The notes under the pieces: generated by a model
Seen by the model: only the letters and a program-made list of their open reading frames with translations
Told to the model about the DNA's origin: nothing
Databases searched by the model: none
Program-made: the position numbers and the translations under genes
Origin: Vibrio sp. AND4
GTDB taxonomy: Bacteria > Pseudomonadota > Gammaproteobacteria > Enterobacterales > Vibrionaceae
Assembly (NCBI RefSeq): GCF_000171815.1
Contig: NZ_ABGR01000001.1
Span: forward strand, 1-64,000
DNA: 64,000 nucleotides
Direction of reading: 5' to 3'
In this document: positions 17,681 to 26,587 of the stretch, piece after piece
Numbering within the stretch: position 1 is the first letter of the stretch
Layout: each line of letters opens with the position of its first letter

Positions 17681-17949
17681 TAGCCGATCATCCCTGGAAT
17701 GTTGTGGAACAAGAAATCAAACAGTTCCATAATTTTTCGTAGCATCCAGTGTCCTGCAAAAATGACCATTAGCAGTGTGACTAACAAACGTGGCAGAAAG
17801 CTTAAGGTTTGCTCGTTAATTTGCGTGGCAGCCTGAAATACCGCGATGCATAGACCAACAATTAGACCAGGGACAACTAAGACGGCCACCATTGAAATGA
17901 TCAGCCATACCGCATCAGAGAATAGCGTAACGGTTAGCTCGGGTGTCAT
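17680..17949 (-). CDS. fliQ: Lateral flagellar export protein FliQ
   Basis: 89 residues, two membrane helices, with the FliQ signature VPGLIVGLCIAVFQAATQINEQTLSFLPRLL. Four copies assemble with FliP and FliR. Lies between fliP (11 bases) and fliR (1-base overlap). Confidence 0.95.
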   Translation of the reverse strand: MTPELTVTLFSDAVWLIISMVAVLVVPGLIVGLCIAVFQAATQINEQTLSFLPRLLVTLLMVIFAGHWMLRKIMELFDFLFHNIPGMIG

Positions 17950-17960
17950 ACTATCTCCTG

Positions 17961-18740
17961 CTAACCGAAACTGGCGGAAAGCGTGCCGACTGTCATTGCC
18001 CAGCCATCAACGAGAACAAATATGACCAACTTAAATGGCAATGAAATAATAAGAGGCGAAAGCATCATCATGCCCATGGCCATCAAGACACTGGCAACCA
18101 CAAGGTCAATGATCAAAAACGGAATAAATAACATAAAGCCAATTTGAAACGCAGTTTTTAGCTCACTAATGACGAAAGCGGGCAACACAACAGCAAATGA
18201 AATATCCTCAATATTTTGGTCGATTGGCTCATTGGCAATGCGCAACATTTGTTCTAATGAGCTTTGGTGAGTTTGCGCCAACATAAAGTTTCGAACAGGT
18301 TTTTCGGCCACCGAAAACGCCTGCATCAAGGTAATTTCGCCATTGTCATATGGCTTGAAAGCGTTGTCGTGAATATCGGTCCAGACCGGGCGCATAATGA
18401 GTAACGTTAACGCAAGTGCAATACCGACCAAAACGCGATTTGGCGGACTTTGTTGTAAGCCCAGCGCCTGACGCAAAATAGCCAACACCACGATAATGCG
18501 TGTAAAGCTGGTGGCCATCAAGATGAAGGCTGGTAAGAAGCTAAGTGCCGTCATGAGTAACAGTATTTGTAGCTTAACACTGTACTCTTGCTGAGTATCG
18601 CCGTCGGAAACAGACAAAATGGTTAAACCGTTGTCCGCTGCCATGGTTGGCAGCGAAAAAAGTATCAAACCAAGCAATGCCAGCACCAACGAAGGCCCCC
18701 GACGCTGACAGTTACTCAGAACATTCATCACAAACCCCAT
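17961..18740 (-). CDS. fliP: Lateral flagellar export protein FliP
   Basis: 259 residues. A cleavable signal peptide (LVLALLGLILFSLPTMAADN) is followed by four membrane helices and a periplasmic loop. The FliP motifs LLMTALSFLPAFILMATSFTRIIVVLAILRQALGLQQSPPNRVL and LPAFVISELKTAFQIGFMLFIPFLIIDLVVASVLMAMGMMM are intact. Core of the export gate. An inner ATG (MNVLSN) 4 codons in is an alternative start. Confidence 0.95.
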   Translation of the reverse strand: MGFVMNVLSNCQRRGPSLVLALLGLILFSLPTMAADNGLTILSVSDGDTQQEYSVKLQILLLMTALSFLPAFILMATSFTRIIVVLAILRQALGLQQSPPNRVLVGIALALTLLIMRPVWTDIHDNAFKPYDNGEITLMQAFSVAEKPVRNFMLAQTHQSSLEQMLRIANEPIDQNIEDISFAVVLPAFVISELKTAFQIGFMLFIPFLIIDLVVASVLMAMGMMMLSPLIISLPFKLVIFVLVDGWAMTVGTLSASFG

Positions 18741-18746
18741 TTGAAC

Positions 18747-19115
18747 TTATCGACCCATGCCGCTAAGCGCGGAATCATGGACTTCGATCAAGCGCAGACC
18801 ATATTTATCGTTAATGACTACGACCTCAGCTTGCCCCATCAGAGAGCCATTTACTTTTACATCAAGCGGTTCGCCATTGAGCTTGTCCAACTCAATCACT
18901 GTGCCTTCACCGGCTTTCATCAGATCACCCAAAGGAATTTCTTTACTCGCTACTTCAAGCGTTACGGTAACCGGGATGCTTTTGAAGAAACTTAAATCGC
19001 GCTCAGCTACTGGCTCTGGAGTGAAAGCCTTGTCGGTTTCGAAATCCTCTAAGTGCAAATCGTCAAAGTTTAAATCATCGGCGTCGAATGCTGGGTTGTG
19101 TTGCGCGTCGCTCAT
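18747..19115 (-). CDS. fliN: Lateral flagellar switch protein FliN
   Basis: 122 residues: acidic N-terminus, then the SpoA/FliN domain (IPVTVTLEVASKEIPLGDLMKAGEGTVIELDKLNGEPLDVKVNGSLMGQAEVVVINDKYGLRL). It forms the C-ring with FliM and FliG. Overlaps the fliM stop by 4 bases. Confidence 0.95.
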   Translation of the reverse strand: MSDAQHNPAFDADDLNFDDLHLEDFETDKAFTPEPVAERDLSFFKSIPVTVTLEVASKEIPLGDLMKAGEGTVIELDKLNGEPLDVKVNGSLMGQAEVVVINDKYGLRLIEVHDSALSGMGR

Positions 19116-19930
19116 CGCTGCGATTCCTTATCTGGGTTAAAAATCAGTACAAGCTGGCCGTCTTGTTCGGCAACACGACCAGAGAAAAGAGTTTGGTTAC
19201 CTATGCTCACTGGCACAGTATTGAGAAGTTCGATGGGCAAAATATCGTCTGGCTGCAACTCGACCACATCACTTAATGCCATGGTTTTCTTGCTCAATAC
19301 GACGTTAAGGCGCACAGGGGTTGACTCTAGCGAGCGGCAAAAAGGTTGATACAAGTTGGTCTCGTTATGAAGGGCTAACTGCTCGATCAAAGTCTGAATC
19401 ATAGTGCTATCAAGCTTGAGATGAATTGATCCCTGTAGGCCTTCAAATGCGATTGAAATTTCGGTATGCAGACCGATACCTCGTGGCGCCTCGTACTCGC
19501 AGGTTTGCCACATGTCTTGAGGTGCTAGCCAGTTGGTGATAATTCGGCTAATACGCTCTTGAAGGCGCAAATCACTCGCCGTTAAAGAAGTGGACACACG
19601 CTCGTTGGCGGCGCTGTAAAAGCGGTCAGCCAGTTTGGTTAATGCTTGTGTGTCCGTGTGTATGTAGACCATACCGCCATCTTGATGTTGATAAGCGGAG
19701 GTTTGATCTTTAACTAATAAAGTTGGTGAGAACCTGTGTAGCTCTACAGCAAATAAATCCGCCTCTATTTTACTTGTATTGAGCCAATTTTGTAATTCAT
19801 TAGTGAGGCTAGAACAAGACTCTGAAATCAATTTTTCGAGCTTTTCACGAATGATATGAATAGGTTTGCCCAGCAACTCTGCATCAAGAACTTTGATGTC
19901 GGAAATATGTTCATTGACTCTGCTTTCCAT
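19112..19930 (-). CDS. fliM: Lateral flagellar switch protein FliM, short form
   Basis: 272 residues from ATG 19930 (MESRVNEHISDIK), shorter than the 330-350 residues of usual FliM. The C-terminal SpoA-like domain (TNLYQPFCRSLESTPVRLNVVLSKKTMALSDVVELQPDDILPIELLNTVPVSIGNQTLFSGRV) is clear and the middle domain is divergent. The N-terminal peptide that binds CheY-P in polar FliM (LSQxEIDALL-type) is not seen. An upstream in-frame TTG at 19954 is a less likely start. First gene of the fliMNPQR-flhBA-lafV operon. Confidence 0.88.
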   Translation of the reverse strand: MESRVNEHISDIKVLDAELLGKPIHIIREKLEKLISESCSSLTNELQNWLNTSKIEADLFAVELHRFSPTLLVKDQTSAYQHQDGGMVYIHTDTQALTKLADRFYSAANERVSTSLTASDLRLQERISRIITNWLAPQDMWQTCEYEAPRGIGLHTEISIAFEGLQGSIHLKLDSTMIQTLIEQLALHNETNLYQPFCRSLESTPVRLNVVLSKKTMALSDVVELQPDDILPIELLNTVPVSIGNQTLFSGRVAEQDGQLVLIFNPDKESQR

Positions 19931-20317
19931 TTGTATTTTACCGTGCCTTAACAAACTTGATTGTTTACTTAATAATAAACAGTCTACACGGACTTTTTTA
20001 ATATCCCTTAGTTTCTACTTTAAAGATTGTGACTTTAGTTCACATGTTGGGTTGAATTTAACGGTATGTCCTTTTAATAAAAATTAAAAAGAGGTAGCTT
20101 TGGCTTATAAAATAGTTAATAGCCAAATATCAATTAAATAGTTATCTAAGATGTAGTTTATTTGACCGTTATGTGATGGTAAAAGTAATGACAATCTTTG
20201 CAGTTATAGTCCTATGAAACGCTATTTTATTGGTTTAAATGGTCTTTTTATGAATTTTTGCGCAAGGCTTATGACGCAATAATGACCAGATTTAAAATTT
20301 AATAATAGGGACTTAAT
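19931..20317. other. Divergent control region between fliM and motY
   Basis: An AT-rich stretch that must hold promoters for both lateral operons. Visible dyads are TTGGCT (20100-20105) with AGCCAA (20121-20126), and TTGCG (20258-20262) with CGCAA (20275-20279) 39 bases before the motY start. I found no sequence that fits the sigma-54 consensus well on either strand. Confidence 0.45.
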
Positions 20318-21388
20318 ATGATTATCTATGCAAGGATTTATAATCTAAAGGCATATTTTACTAAAGTTATCATGTCAGGTCTGTGTAATAAATACCTAGA
20401 AATAAGTGTTCATAAAGTATTTTATAAATTACTGATTTTAGCTGGATTAACTTTTCATAATTTGTCATTAGCAGATGAAGAAATCAAGATTCCAATGGAT
20501 CTCTCGATTTGGTCATATAAAGGAAATAAATTTGAGTGCAACCTAATGCACTCAGATGTTCCGCAGGGGAAGTTTTATTTCCGGTCGGAACAAAAAAATA
20601 ATATTTCTTTTATTACTTACGTTCATAATAAAAACAATAAATGGGATAACGCTTTATTGTTAAGTGAGAGTGCTCCGTGGAAAATGGAGCTTTTAAGAAA
20701 AGAAGAGGCTTCACTTTCGTTGAGCTCGGTAACCAACCATTTCGTTTTTAAGCATGGTGTAGAATCTCTGCTTAACGCCATCACTTCTGGGAGCTGGATT
20801 ACATTGTTACTTAGTGGTAGCGAGGGCTCACGTGGAAGTAACGATTCCGCTATCAGCAGCATCACACTTCCAACCATTCAAATGCAAAATGCCCTGGCCT
20901 CATTCAATCAATGCCGAGAGCAATTGCCGGAGCTATCTTACTCTCAAGCCCGTAATGTGAATTTGCCGTTTCAGTTCGGTCAAAAAAAATTAAACGCCAG
21001 CCAGCAAATTACCTTAGCTGCACTTTACAGCTACATTTCCGTTGATGAGCGCGTGACCAAAATTCTTGTTGATGGTCATACCGATAATGTCGGGTCTCAA
21101 TTGACGAATTTAACTGTGTCTCGTCAGCGAGCAGAGCAAGTGGCGCAGGCACTGATTCAGAAGGGCATGGATCGCTCATTGATTGAGGTTCGAGCGCATG
21201 GCTCGCGTTACCCAATTGCAAGCAATAAAACTCAATTAGGACAAGCCAAAAACCGTCGAGTGACACTGCGGCTTGTTCGAGACAACGAGCGAGTGATGAC
21301 CAAAAACGATCTGACTAAAATCAAAACCGACAAAACCAACTCTTCGGTAAAACTGCAAACCCAACAAAAGAAGGTAAAGGTTCAATGA
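20318..21388 (+). CDS. motY: Lateral flagellar T-ring protein MotY
   Basis: 356 residues. The ribosome site AGGGA at 20307-20311 selects ATG 20318, although the hydrophobic signal (FYKLLILAGLTFHNLSLAD) begins only near residue 35. An N-terminal MotY domain (IPMDLSIWSYKGNKFECNLMHSDVPQGKFYF) is followed by an OmpA-like peptidoglycan-binding domain (ILVDGHTDNVGSQLTNLTVSRQRAEQVAQAL). A basic C-terminal tail follows. It anchors the stator around the lateral basal body. The last codons overlap the start of lafK (4 bases), so the two are translationally linked. Confidence 0.93.
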   Translation: MIIYARIYNLKAYFTKVIMSGLCNKYLEISVHKVFYKLLILAGLTFHNLSLADEEIKIPMDLSIWSYKGNKFECNLMHSDVPQGKFYFRSEQKNNISFITYVHNKNNKWDNALLLSESAPWKMELLRKEEASLSLSSVTNHFVFKHGVESLLNAITSGSWITLLLSGSEGSRGSNDSAISSITLPTIQMQNALASFNQCREQLPELSYSQARNVNLPFQFGQKKLNASQQITLAALYSYISVDERVTKILVDGHTDNVGSQLTNLTVSRQRAEQVAQALIQKGMDRSLIEVRAHGSRYPIASNKTQLGQAKNRRVTLRLVRDNERVMTKNDLTKIKTDKTNSSVKLQTQQKKVKVQ

Positions 21389-22719
21389 TGACGAAAATGG
21401 ATATTTTGTTGGTTGAGCCCAATGAGCACCTTGCGCAGCCAGTGCTGGATGTACTAGAGAGTGCTGGTTATGTAGCAAGACACGGTCGCACTGGTCGTAG
21501 CGCGCTATTGGAAAAGCGAGCATGCATTACGCTGGTCAGCTCAAATTTGCCGGACATGTGTGTAAGTGAGTTTGTCGCGTGCCATCAAAAGCAGCGTAGC
21601 GCTGGTGTGGTGATTGCGATTGTTGAGCAAGAGCAGAGTATCTTGGCTGCGGAAATCATGAAGTCAGGTGCGACGGATTATTTACTCCGTCCATTTGAAA
21701 CCAACCAACTGTTGAATTTACTCAAGCGAGTGGAAGCTTTGGGCAAACCACTGGCGAACATCGTCGCTGAGTCATGGCGCAGTAAACAAGTTCTTCAACT
21801 CGCACATCGGGCTGCCTGCACCAATGCGAGTGTGCTTATTACTGGCGAATCTGGCACAGGTAAAGAGGTGTTAGCTCGTTATGTTCATGAGCAATCATCG
21901 CGTGATGGTGGTCCGTTTGTCGCAGTAAATTGTGCGGCCATACCTGAATCTATGCTGGAAGCGGTGTTGTTTGGACACGTAAAAGGCGCATTTACAGGTG
22001 CCACTAATTCACAAAGTGGTAAGTTTGAAGAGGCCAACGGCGGCACGATTCTAATGGATGAAATTGGTGAAATGTCGCCAGCGGTTCAGGCTAAGTTATT
22101 ACGCGTGCTACAAGAGCGCGAGGTAGAGCGTGTTGGTAGTCATAAAGCGATTAAGTTGGACATTCGAGTGATCGCCGCGACAAACAAAGACCTGCGTGAA
22201 GAGGTGCAAAAAGGTACGTTTCGTGAGGATCTTTACTATCGCTTGGATGTATTGCCACTGCACTGGCCACCACTGCGAGAGCGCAAAGAAGACATCCTAC
22301 CTATCAGCCAATTCTTCATTGGAAAATACCAAGACGGCAGCCGCTGCTATTTGTCTCAAGATGCCATTTCTGCTCTGAGTCAATATCACTGGCCAGGTAA
22401 TATTCGCGAACTTGAAAATGTTATTCAACGTGCACTCGTCATGCGTCATGGGGATTACATCACCGCGCACGATCTGATGTTGCCAATCGAATTGATCGCG
22501 CCAGTTCCTTGCGCTGAACCCACTTCGAGCTTTGGCCATGTAGAGGCGAAGAAGCAAGCTGAGTTTCAGTTTATTCTTGAAAAATTAAGACAGTTTGGTG
22601 GGAACAGAACCAAAACGGCCAACGCTTTAGGAGTGTCAACTCGAGCGTTACGTTACAAGCTCGCAGCAATGCGTGAATACGGTATTGATTTGCAGTCGGC
22701 GCTTGGCTCGGCTGCCTAA
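21385..22719 (+). CDS. lafK: Sigma-54-dependent activator of lateral flagellar genes
   Basis: 444 residues. The receiver-like N-terminus (about 5-115) lacks the usual acidic pocket and phosphoacceptor (LVEPNE; LVSSNLPDM where LLDLxLPDM is expected). A complete AAA+ domain follows, with Walker A GESGTGKE, the sigma-54 contact loop GAFTGA, Walker B GGTILMDEIGEM and the R-finger region. A Fis-type helix-turn-helix is at the C-terminus (GGNRTKTANALGVSTRALRYKLAAM). LafK is the known master activator of lateral genes. It is second in the motY-lafK-fliEFGHIJ operon. Confidence 0.95.
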   Translation: MMTKMDILLVEPNEHLAQPVLDVLESAGYVARHGRTGRSALLEKRACITLVSSNLPDMCVSEFVACHQKQRSAGVVIAIVEQEQSILAAEIMKSGATDYLLRPFETNQLLNLLKRVEALGKPLANIVAESWRSKQVLQLAHRAACTNASVLITGESGTGKEVLARYVHEQSSRDGGPFVAVNCAAIPESMLEAVLFGHVKGAFTGATNSQSGKFEEANGGTILMDEIGEMSPAVQAKLLRVLQEREVERVGSHKAIKLDIRVIAATNKDLREEVQKGTFREDLYYRLDVLPLHWPPLRERKEDILPISQFFIGKYQDGSRCYLSQDAISALSQYHWPGNIRELENVIQRALVMRHGDYITAHDLMLPIELIAPVPCAEPTSSFGHVEAKKQAEFQFILEKLRQFGGNRTKTANALGVSTRALRYKLAAMREYGIDLQSALGSAA

Positions 22720-22733
22720 GAGGAGAAAAGTAG

Positions 22734-23090
22734 ATGGCAAGTCAACCAACTAATGCAGTCTCAGCAGAGCAACTCATGCTGTCTAAAATGGAAGCACTGC
22801 AAACGCAAGTTCAGTCACCAGAATTTGTCGTGAGTGCTAACCCTTTAGACCAGCAATCTTTGAATGCTCCATTGTCTTTCTCGCAAGCGATGACCAATGT
22901 GCTTGATACGGTCAATCAGCATCAATCGGTAGCGAGTCAAAAAATGACCGCTGTTGAAACGGGAGCAAGTGATGATCTCGTTGGCGCCATGGTCGCCAGC
23001 CAAAAAGCGAGCCTCTCGTTCAATGCTTTGATGCAAGTGCGCAACAAAGTGGTCATGTCCTTTGAAGATATCATGAAGATGCCGGTGTAA
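22734..23090 (+). CDS. fliE: Lateral flagellar basal-body protein FliE
   Basis: 118 residues with the conserved FliE C-terminus (FSQAMTNVLDTVNQHQSVASQKMTAVETGASDDLVGAMVASQKASLSFNALMQVRNKVVMSFEDIMKMPV). It connects the MS-ring to the rod. AGGAGAAAAG ribosome site lies 14 bases after lafK; fliF follows after 3 bases. Confidence 0.95.
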   Translation: MASQPTNAVSAEQLMLSKMEALQTQVQSPEFVVSANPLDQQSLNAPLSFSQAMTNVLDTVNQHQSVASQKMTAVETGASDDLVGAMVASQKASLSFNALMQVRNKVVMSFEDIMKMPV

Positions 23091-23093
23091 TCC

Positions 23094-24845
23094 ATGTCAG
23101 AACTATCCACTCAAGTGGCCGGAAATCCTGTAATCCATGCCGGCACTACGCATACGCCTTCCTCAAACCTCGGGATGGATGACGTAAGCAAAAAAATTAA
23201 GCAATTGTGGTCAAGCAGCCAACGTAACCTAGTATTGTCTGCGGTTTTAGCGGCGATCGTTGCCGCCATCATCGTGGTCGCGCTTTGGAGCTCCTCACAA
23301 AGTTTTCGTCCACTTTATAGCCAGCAAGAACGTTTTGATATCGGTGAAATTGTGTCGGTATTAGAAAGTGAAGGTATAAGCTACCGCATGCAAGAGCAAA
23401 ATGGCCAAGTATTAGTGCCGGAAGGTGAAGTTGCGCGCATCCGTATGCTGCTTGCTTCTAAAGGAGTAAAAGCAAAGCTGCCAACGGGGCTCGATTCCTT
23501 GAAAGAGGACAGCTCGTTAGGTACCAGCCAATTTATGGAGACGGCAAGATACCGACACGGATTGGAAGGTGAGTTAGTGCGCACTATCATGTCGCTCAAT
23601 TCAATAGCAAACGCACGTGTGCACCTTGCCATTCCCCGTCAAACCTTGTTTGTGCGCCAAAACACGGAAAATCCTTCAGCTTCTGTAATGTTAGAGCTTA
23701 AGCCAGGTGAAGACCTCAAGTCTGAGCAGGTAGAGGCCATCATCAATCTCGTGGTTGGCAGTGTAACTGCAATGAAGCCTGAATTTGTCTCCGTGATTGA
23801 CCAATATGGTCGGCTACTGAGCGCAGATATAGCCTCTGCTGAAGCAGGCAAGGTGAACGCGAAGTATCTTGAATATCAAAAGAGCGTTGAGAAACAAATC
23901 ATCCAGCGTGCAGCAGATATGCTAACGCCAATTGTTGGTCCAAGTAACTTCCGTGTGCAAGTTGCGGCGGATATGAACTTTAGCCAAATCGAAGAGACAC
24001 AAGAAATCCTCGATAACGCACCAGTAGTTCGTAATGAACACACTATCCAGAACAACTCTATTGACCAAATCGCGTTAGGCATTCCAGGCTCTTTAAGCAA
24101 TCAACCACCAGTAACGGGTGAAGCGCCAACTAATGATAGCCAGAACAGCAATGCTCGTTCAGAGGTTAATCGCCAATATGCCGTAGGCAGTAGTGTGCGT
24201 CGGACTCAATACCAGCAAGGTCAGGTAGAGAAACTCAGTGTATCTGTTTTGCTCAACTCAAAAGTTGCACCAGATGGTGTGGCTTGGAGTGAAGCAGAGA
24301 AGTCACAAATCTCAACCATGATTATGGACGCCGCAGGTATCTCGGACGCTCGTGGTGATAGTCTAAGTTTAATGAGCTTTAACTTCACGCCGATTGAGTT
24401 TGATGCGCCATCAGCAATGCCTTGGTGGCAAGACCCTACAGTACAGCAGCCATTGCGCTATGTGATTGGTGGCGTCTTAGGTTTAGCCATGATTTTCTTT
24501 GTACTTCGCCCGTTGATCATGCATTTGACCGGAGCGGATAAGCCAGTTCAAGAGTTAGAGTTTGCCGAGCCACAAGAAGAACCGCAATACGACAATATTC
24601 AGACTCGTGAAGAGCTTGAACGTGAGGAGTTGCTCAACCGCAAACTGTCCGAGAGAGGTATTGCGGTGTCGTCTGGCTTAGATGTGAGCAACGAGATGCT
24701 GCCACCAGCAGGCTCTCCACTTGAGATCCAATTGAAACACCTACAGCTTATCGCTAATGAAGAGCCAGAGCGCGTAGCCGAAATTTTGAAACAATGGGTA
24801 AACATCAATGAACACAGCACAGTCGACGTCAAAGCAGACGCTTAG
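23094..24845 (+). CDS. fliF: Lateral flagellar MS-ring protein FliF
   Basis: 583 residues, two membrane helices (near 45-65 and near 455-475), with the large periplasmic ring-building region between: RPLYSQQERFDIGEIVSVLESEGI, LDSLKEDSSLGTSQFMETARYRHGLEGELVRTI, ARVHLAIPRQTLFVRQ. The C-terminal tail binds FliG. It overlaps fliG by 38 bases, more than the usual few bases. Confidence 0.95.
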   Translation: MSELSTQVAGNPVIHAGTTHTPSSNLGMDDVSKKIKQLWSSSQRNLVLSAVLAAIVAAIIVVALWSSSQSFRPLYSQQERFDIGEIVSVLESEGISYRMQEQNGQVLVPEGEVARIRMLLASKGVKAKLPTGLDSLKEDSSLGTSQFMETARYRHGLEGELVRTIMSLNSIANARVHLAIPRQTLFVRQNTENPSASVMLELKPGEDLKSEQVEAIINLVVGSVTAMKPEFVSVIDQYGRLLSADIASAEAGKVNAKYLEYQKSVEKQIIQRAADMLTPIVGPSNFRVQVAADMNFSQIEETQEILDNAPVVRNEHTIQNNSIDQIALGIPGSLSNQPPVTGEAPTNDSQNSNARSEVNRQYAVGSSVRRTQYQQGQVEKLSVSVLLNSKVAPDGVAWSEAEKSQISTMIMDAAGISDARGDSLSLMSFNFTPIEFDAPSAMPWWQDPTVQQPLRYVIGGVLGLAMIFFVLRPLIMHLTGADKPVQELEFAEPQEEPQYDNIQTREELEREELLNRKLSERGIAVSSGLDVSNEMLPPAGSPLEIQLKHLQLIANEEPERVAEILKQWVNINEHSTVDVKADA

Positions 24846-25827
24846 TTATGTAGAACAAACCGCGCTTGTGCTGCTGGGCATGGGTGAGGATGCTGCGGCT
24901 AAAGTTTTGCAAAATTTTAGCCGCGATGAAACTCAGCGAGTGACACGTGCAATGGCGAAGCTGAACGGTATTAAAAGTGACTCTGCACGTAACGTGATTC
25001 AACATTTCTTTGAAGATTTTCAAGAGCACAGTGGTATTCGTGGTGCATCAAAAGAATATCTGTCAAATACGTTACGCAAGGCATTGGGCAATGATCTTGC
25101 AAAGGGCTTACTTAACAATCTGTATGGTGATGAAATTCGCAATAACATGCAGCGCTTACAATGGGTTGAAGCTGAAAATCTGGCACGCTTTATTGTCAAT
25201 GAGCATCCTCAGATGCAAGCCATCTTCTTGGCGTATTTGCCAGCAGACAGCTCTTCTTTAGTCCTGAAACACTTACCGCAGGATTACCATGACGAGGTTT
25301 TGTTCCGCATCGCACAACTACAGGATATTGACCATCAAGTCGCGAATGATTTGCATGAGTTGGTTGAGCGCTGTATCGATAAAGTGTCGGCAAGCCAAAG
25401 CACGCCGTTATCGGGCGTGAAGCAAGCCGCCGACATTATCAACCGATTTGAAGGTGATCGTGCTTCTCTGATGGAGATGCTTAAGCTGCATGATGAAGAT
25501 GTGGTCAACGAAATCGAAGAGAACATGTTCGACTTTATGGTGCTCGGTCGTCAGCGTGAAGAAACCATAGATGCACTGGTTCAGCTGGTGCCAATGGAGC
25601 TATGGGCTGTCGCCTTGAAAGGTGCTGAGACTAATTTGCAGCAAGCCATCAAACGCTCTATGCCTCAACGTATGGCCAAAGCGTTAGAAGACGATATGGA
25701 GCAGCAAGGTGCAGTGGTGTTGAGTCGAGTACTACGAGCTCGTCAAGACATCATGCAGTTGATTCGTGAACTCAATGAAGCGGGCGAAATCCAACTGGTA
25801 CTCTACGAAGAACCAACGGTGGAGTAA
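24808..25827 (+). CDS. fliG: Lateral flagellar switch protein FliG
   Basis: 339 residues, FliG family. N-terminal FliF-binding part (TALVLLGMGEDAAAKVLQNFSRDETQRVTRAMAKL), middle domain with HPQMQAIFLAYLP (EHPQ motif), and a C-terminal domain with the charged torque helix (VALKGAETNLQQAIKRSMPQRMAKALEDDME). It meets the LafT loop in the motor. The start lies inside the end of fliF. Confidence 0.95.
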   Translation: MNTAQSTSKQTLSYVEQTALVLLGMGEDAAAKVLQNFSRDETQRVTRAMAKLNGIKSDSARNVIQHFFEDFQEHSGIRGASKEYLSNTLRKALGNDLAKGLLNNLYGDEIRNNMQRLQWVEAENLARFIVNEHPQMQAIFLAYLPADSSSLVLKHLPQDYHDEVLFRIAQLQDIDHQVANDLHELVERCIDKVSASQSTPLSGVKQAADIINRFEGDRASLMEMLKLHDEDVVNEIEENMFDFMVLGRQREETIDALVQLVPMELWAVALKGAETNLQQAIKRSMPQRMAKALEDDMEQQGAVVLSRVLRARQDIMQLIRELNEAGEIQLVLYEEPTVE

Positions 25828-25831
25828 GACG

Positions 25832-26587
25832 ATGAGTGAGAGAAGATCGAATGCTATGCGTTTACCACCAAGCGGCTACCGCTTATATCGTTTTCCACCG
25901 TTGGCTCAGCCTGTTAATACTGAAGGTGATTTTTCACTGGACGAGCAGGGTTGGCAAGATACCCAAGCGGATATCCAACAACAGCTTGATGCGGGTTTCC
26001 AGCAAGGTCTTCAGCAAGGCCATGAAGAAGGGATACGCCAAGGGATTGAACAGGGTAAACAACAAGGATTGCTTGAAGGGCAAAAAGAAGGCTTCCAGAA
26101 GGGGTTTATCTCTGGTGAGCAATCCGGCAAAGAAGGGTTCGCAGAAGCCGCAAAACCGATCAACGAACTGTTTCAAACCTTGTCTCGATGGCAGAAAGAA
26201 AAAGAGCAACAGCAGCGTCATATGATTTGCGAGCTAGTACAAAAAGTCGCACAACAAGTGATTCGTGCAGAATTGACCTTGATGCCACAACAGATTCTGG
26301 CGTTGGTCGATGAGACGCTTTCTGCAATGCCGGGTAAAGCAGACAGCGTAATTGTTCATCTTAATCCACAAGATTTAGAGCGCATTACGCAAATCAACGC
26401 GGATTTGCCAGTGGCTTGGAAACTCGTTGCTAACGCAGAGCTGCCGGTTGGTGGATGCCAACTTGTGACAGAAGATGCAGAGGCAGATGCGAGTTGCGAT
26501 TCACGCTTGCAAGCCTGTATGGATAACGTAAAGCAGCATTTGCTTGATGAAGTTTCGATGCCGCAAGTAGACACAGAACATGAGTAG
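25832..26587 (+). CDS. fliH: Lateral flagellar export regulator FliH
   Basis: 251 residues from ATG 25832 (MSERRSNAMRLPPSGY), 5 bases after the fliG stop, with GGTGGAG as ribosome site. It has the FliH hallmark of Gly-x3-Gly-type repeats in a long helix (GFQQGLQQGHEEGIRQGIEQGKQQGLLEGQKEG...), followed by the V/A-type ATPase E-subunit-like C-terminus. FliH keeps the ATPase FliI in check. Overlaps fliI by 8 bases. Confidence 0.92.
   Translation: MSERRSNAMRLPPSGYRLYRFPPLAQPVNTEGDFSLDEQGWQDTQADIQQQLDAGFQQGLQQGHEEGIRQGIEQGKQQGLLEGQKEGFQKGFISGEQSGKEGFAEAAKPINELFQTLSRWQKEKEQQQRHMICELVQKVAQQVIRAELTLMPQQILALVDETLSAMPGKADSVIVHLNPQDLERITQINADLPVAWKLVANAELPVGGCQLVTEDAEADASCDSRLQACMDNVKQHLLDEVSMPQVDTEHE

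Noticed and set aside
19931..20317. Sigma-54 promoters for fliM and motY
   Set aside because: No GG-N10-GC match of useful quality was found on either strand in this gap.
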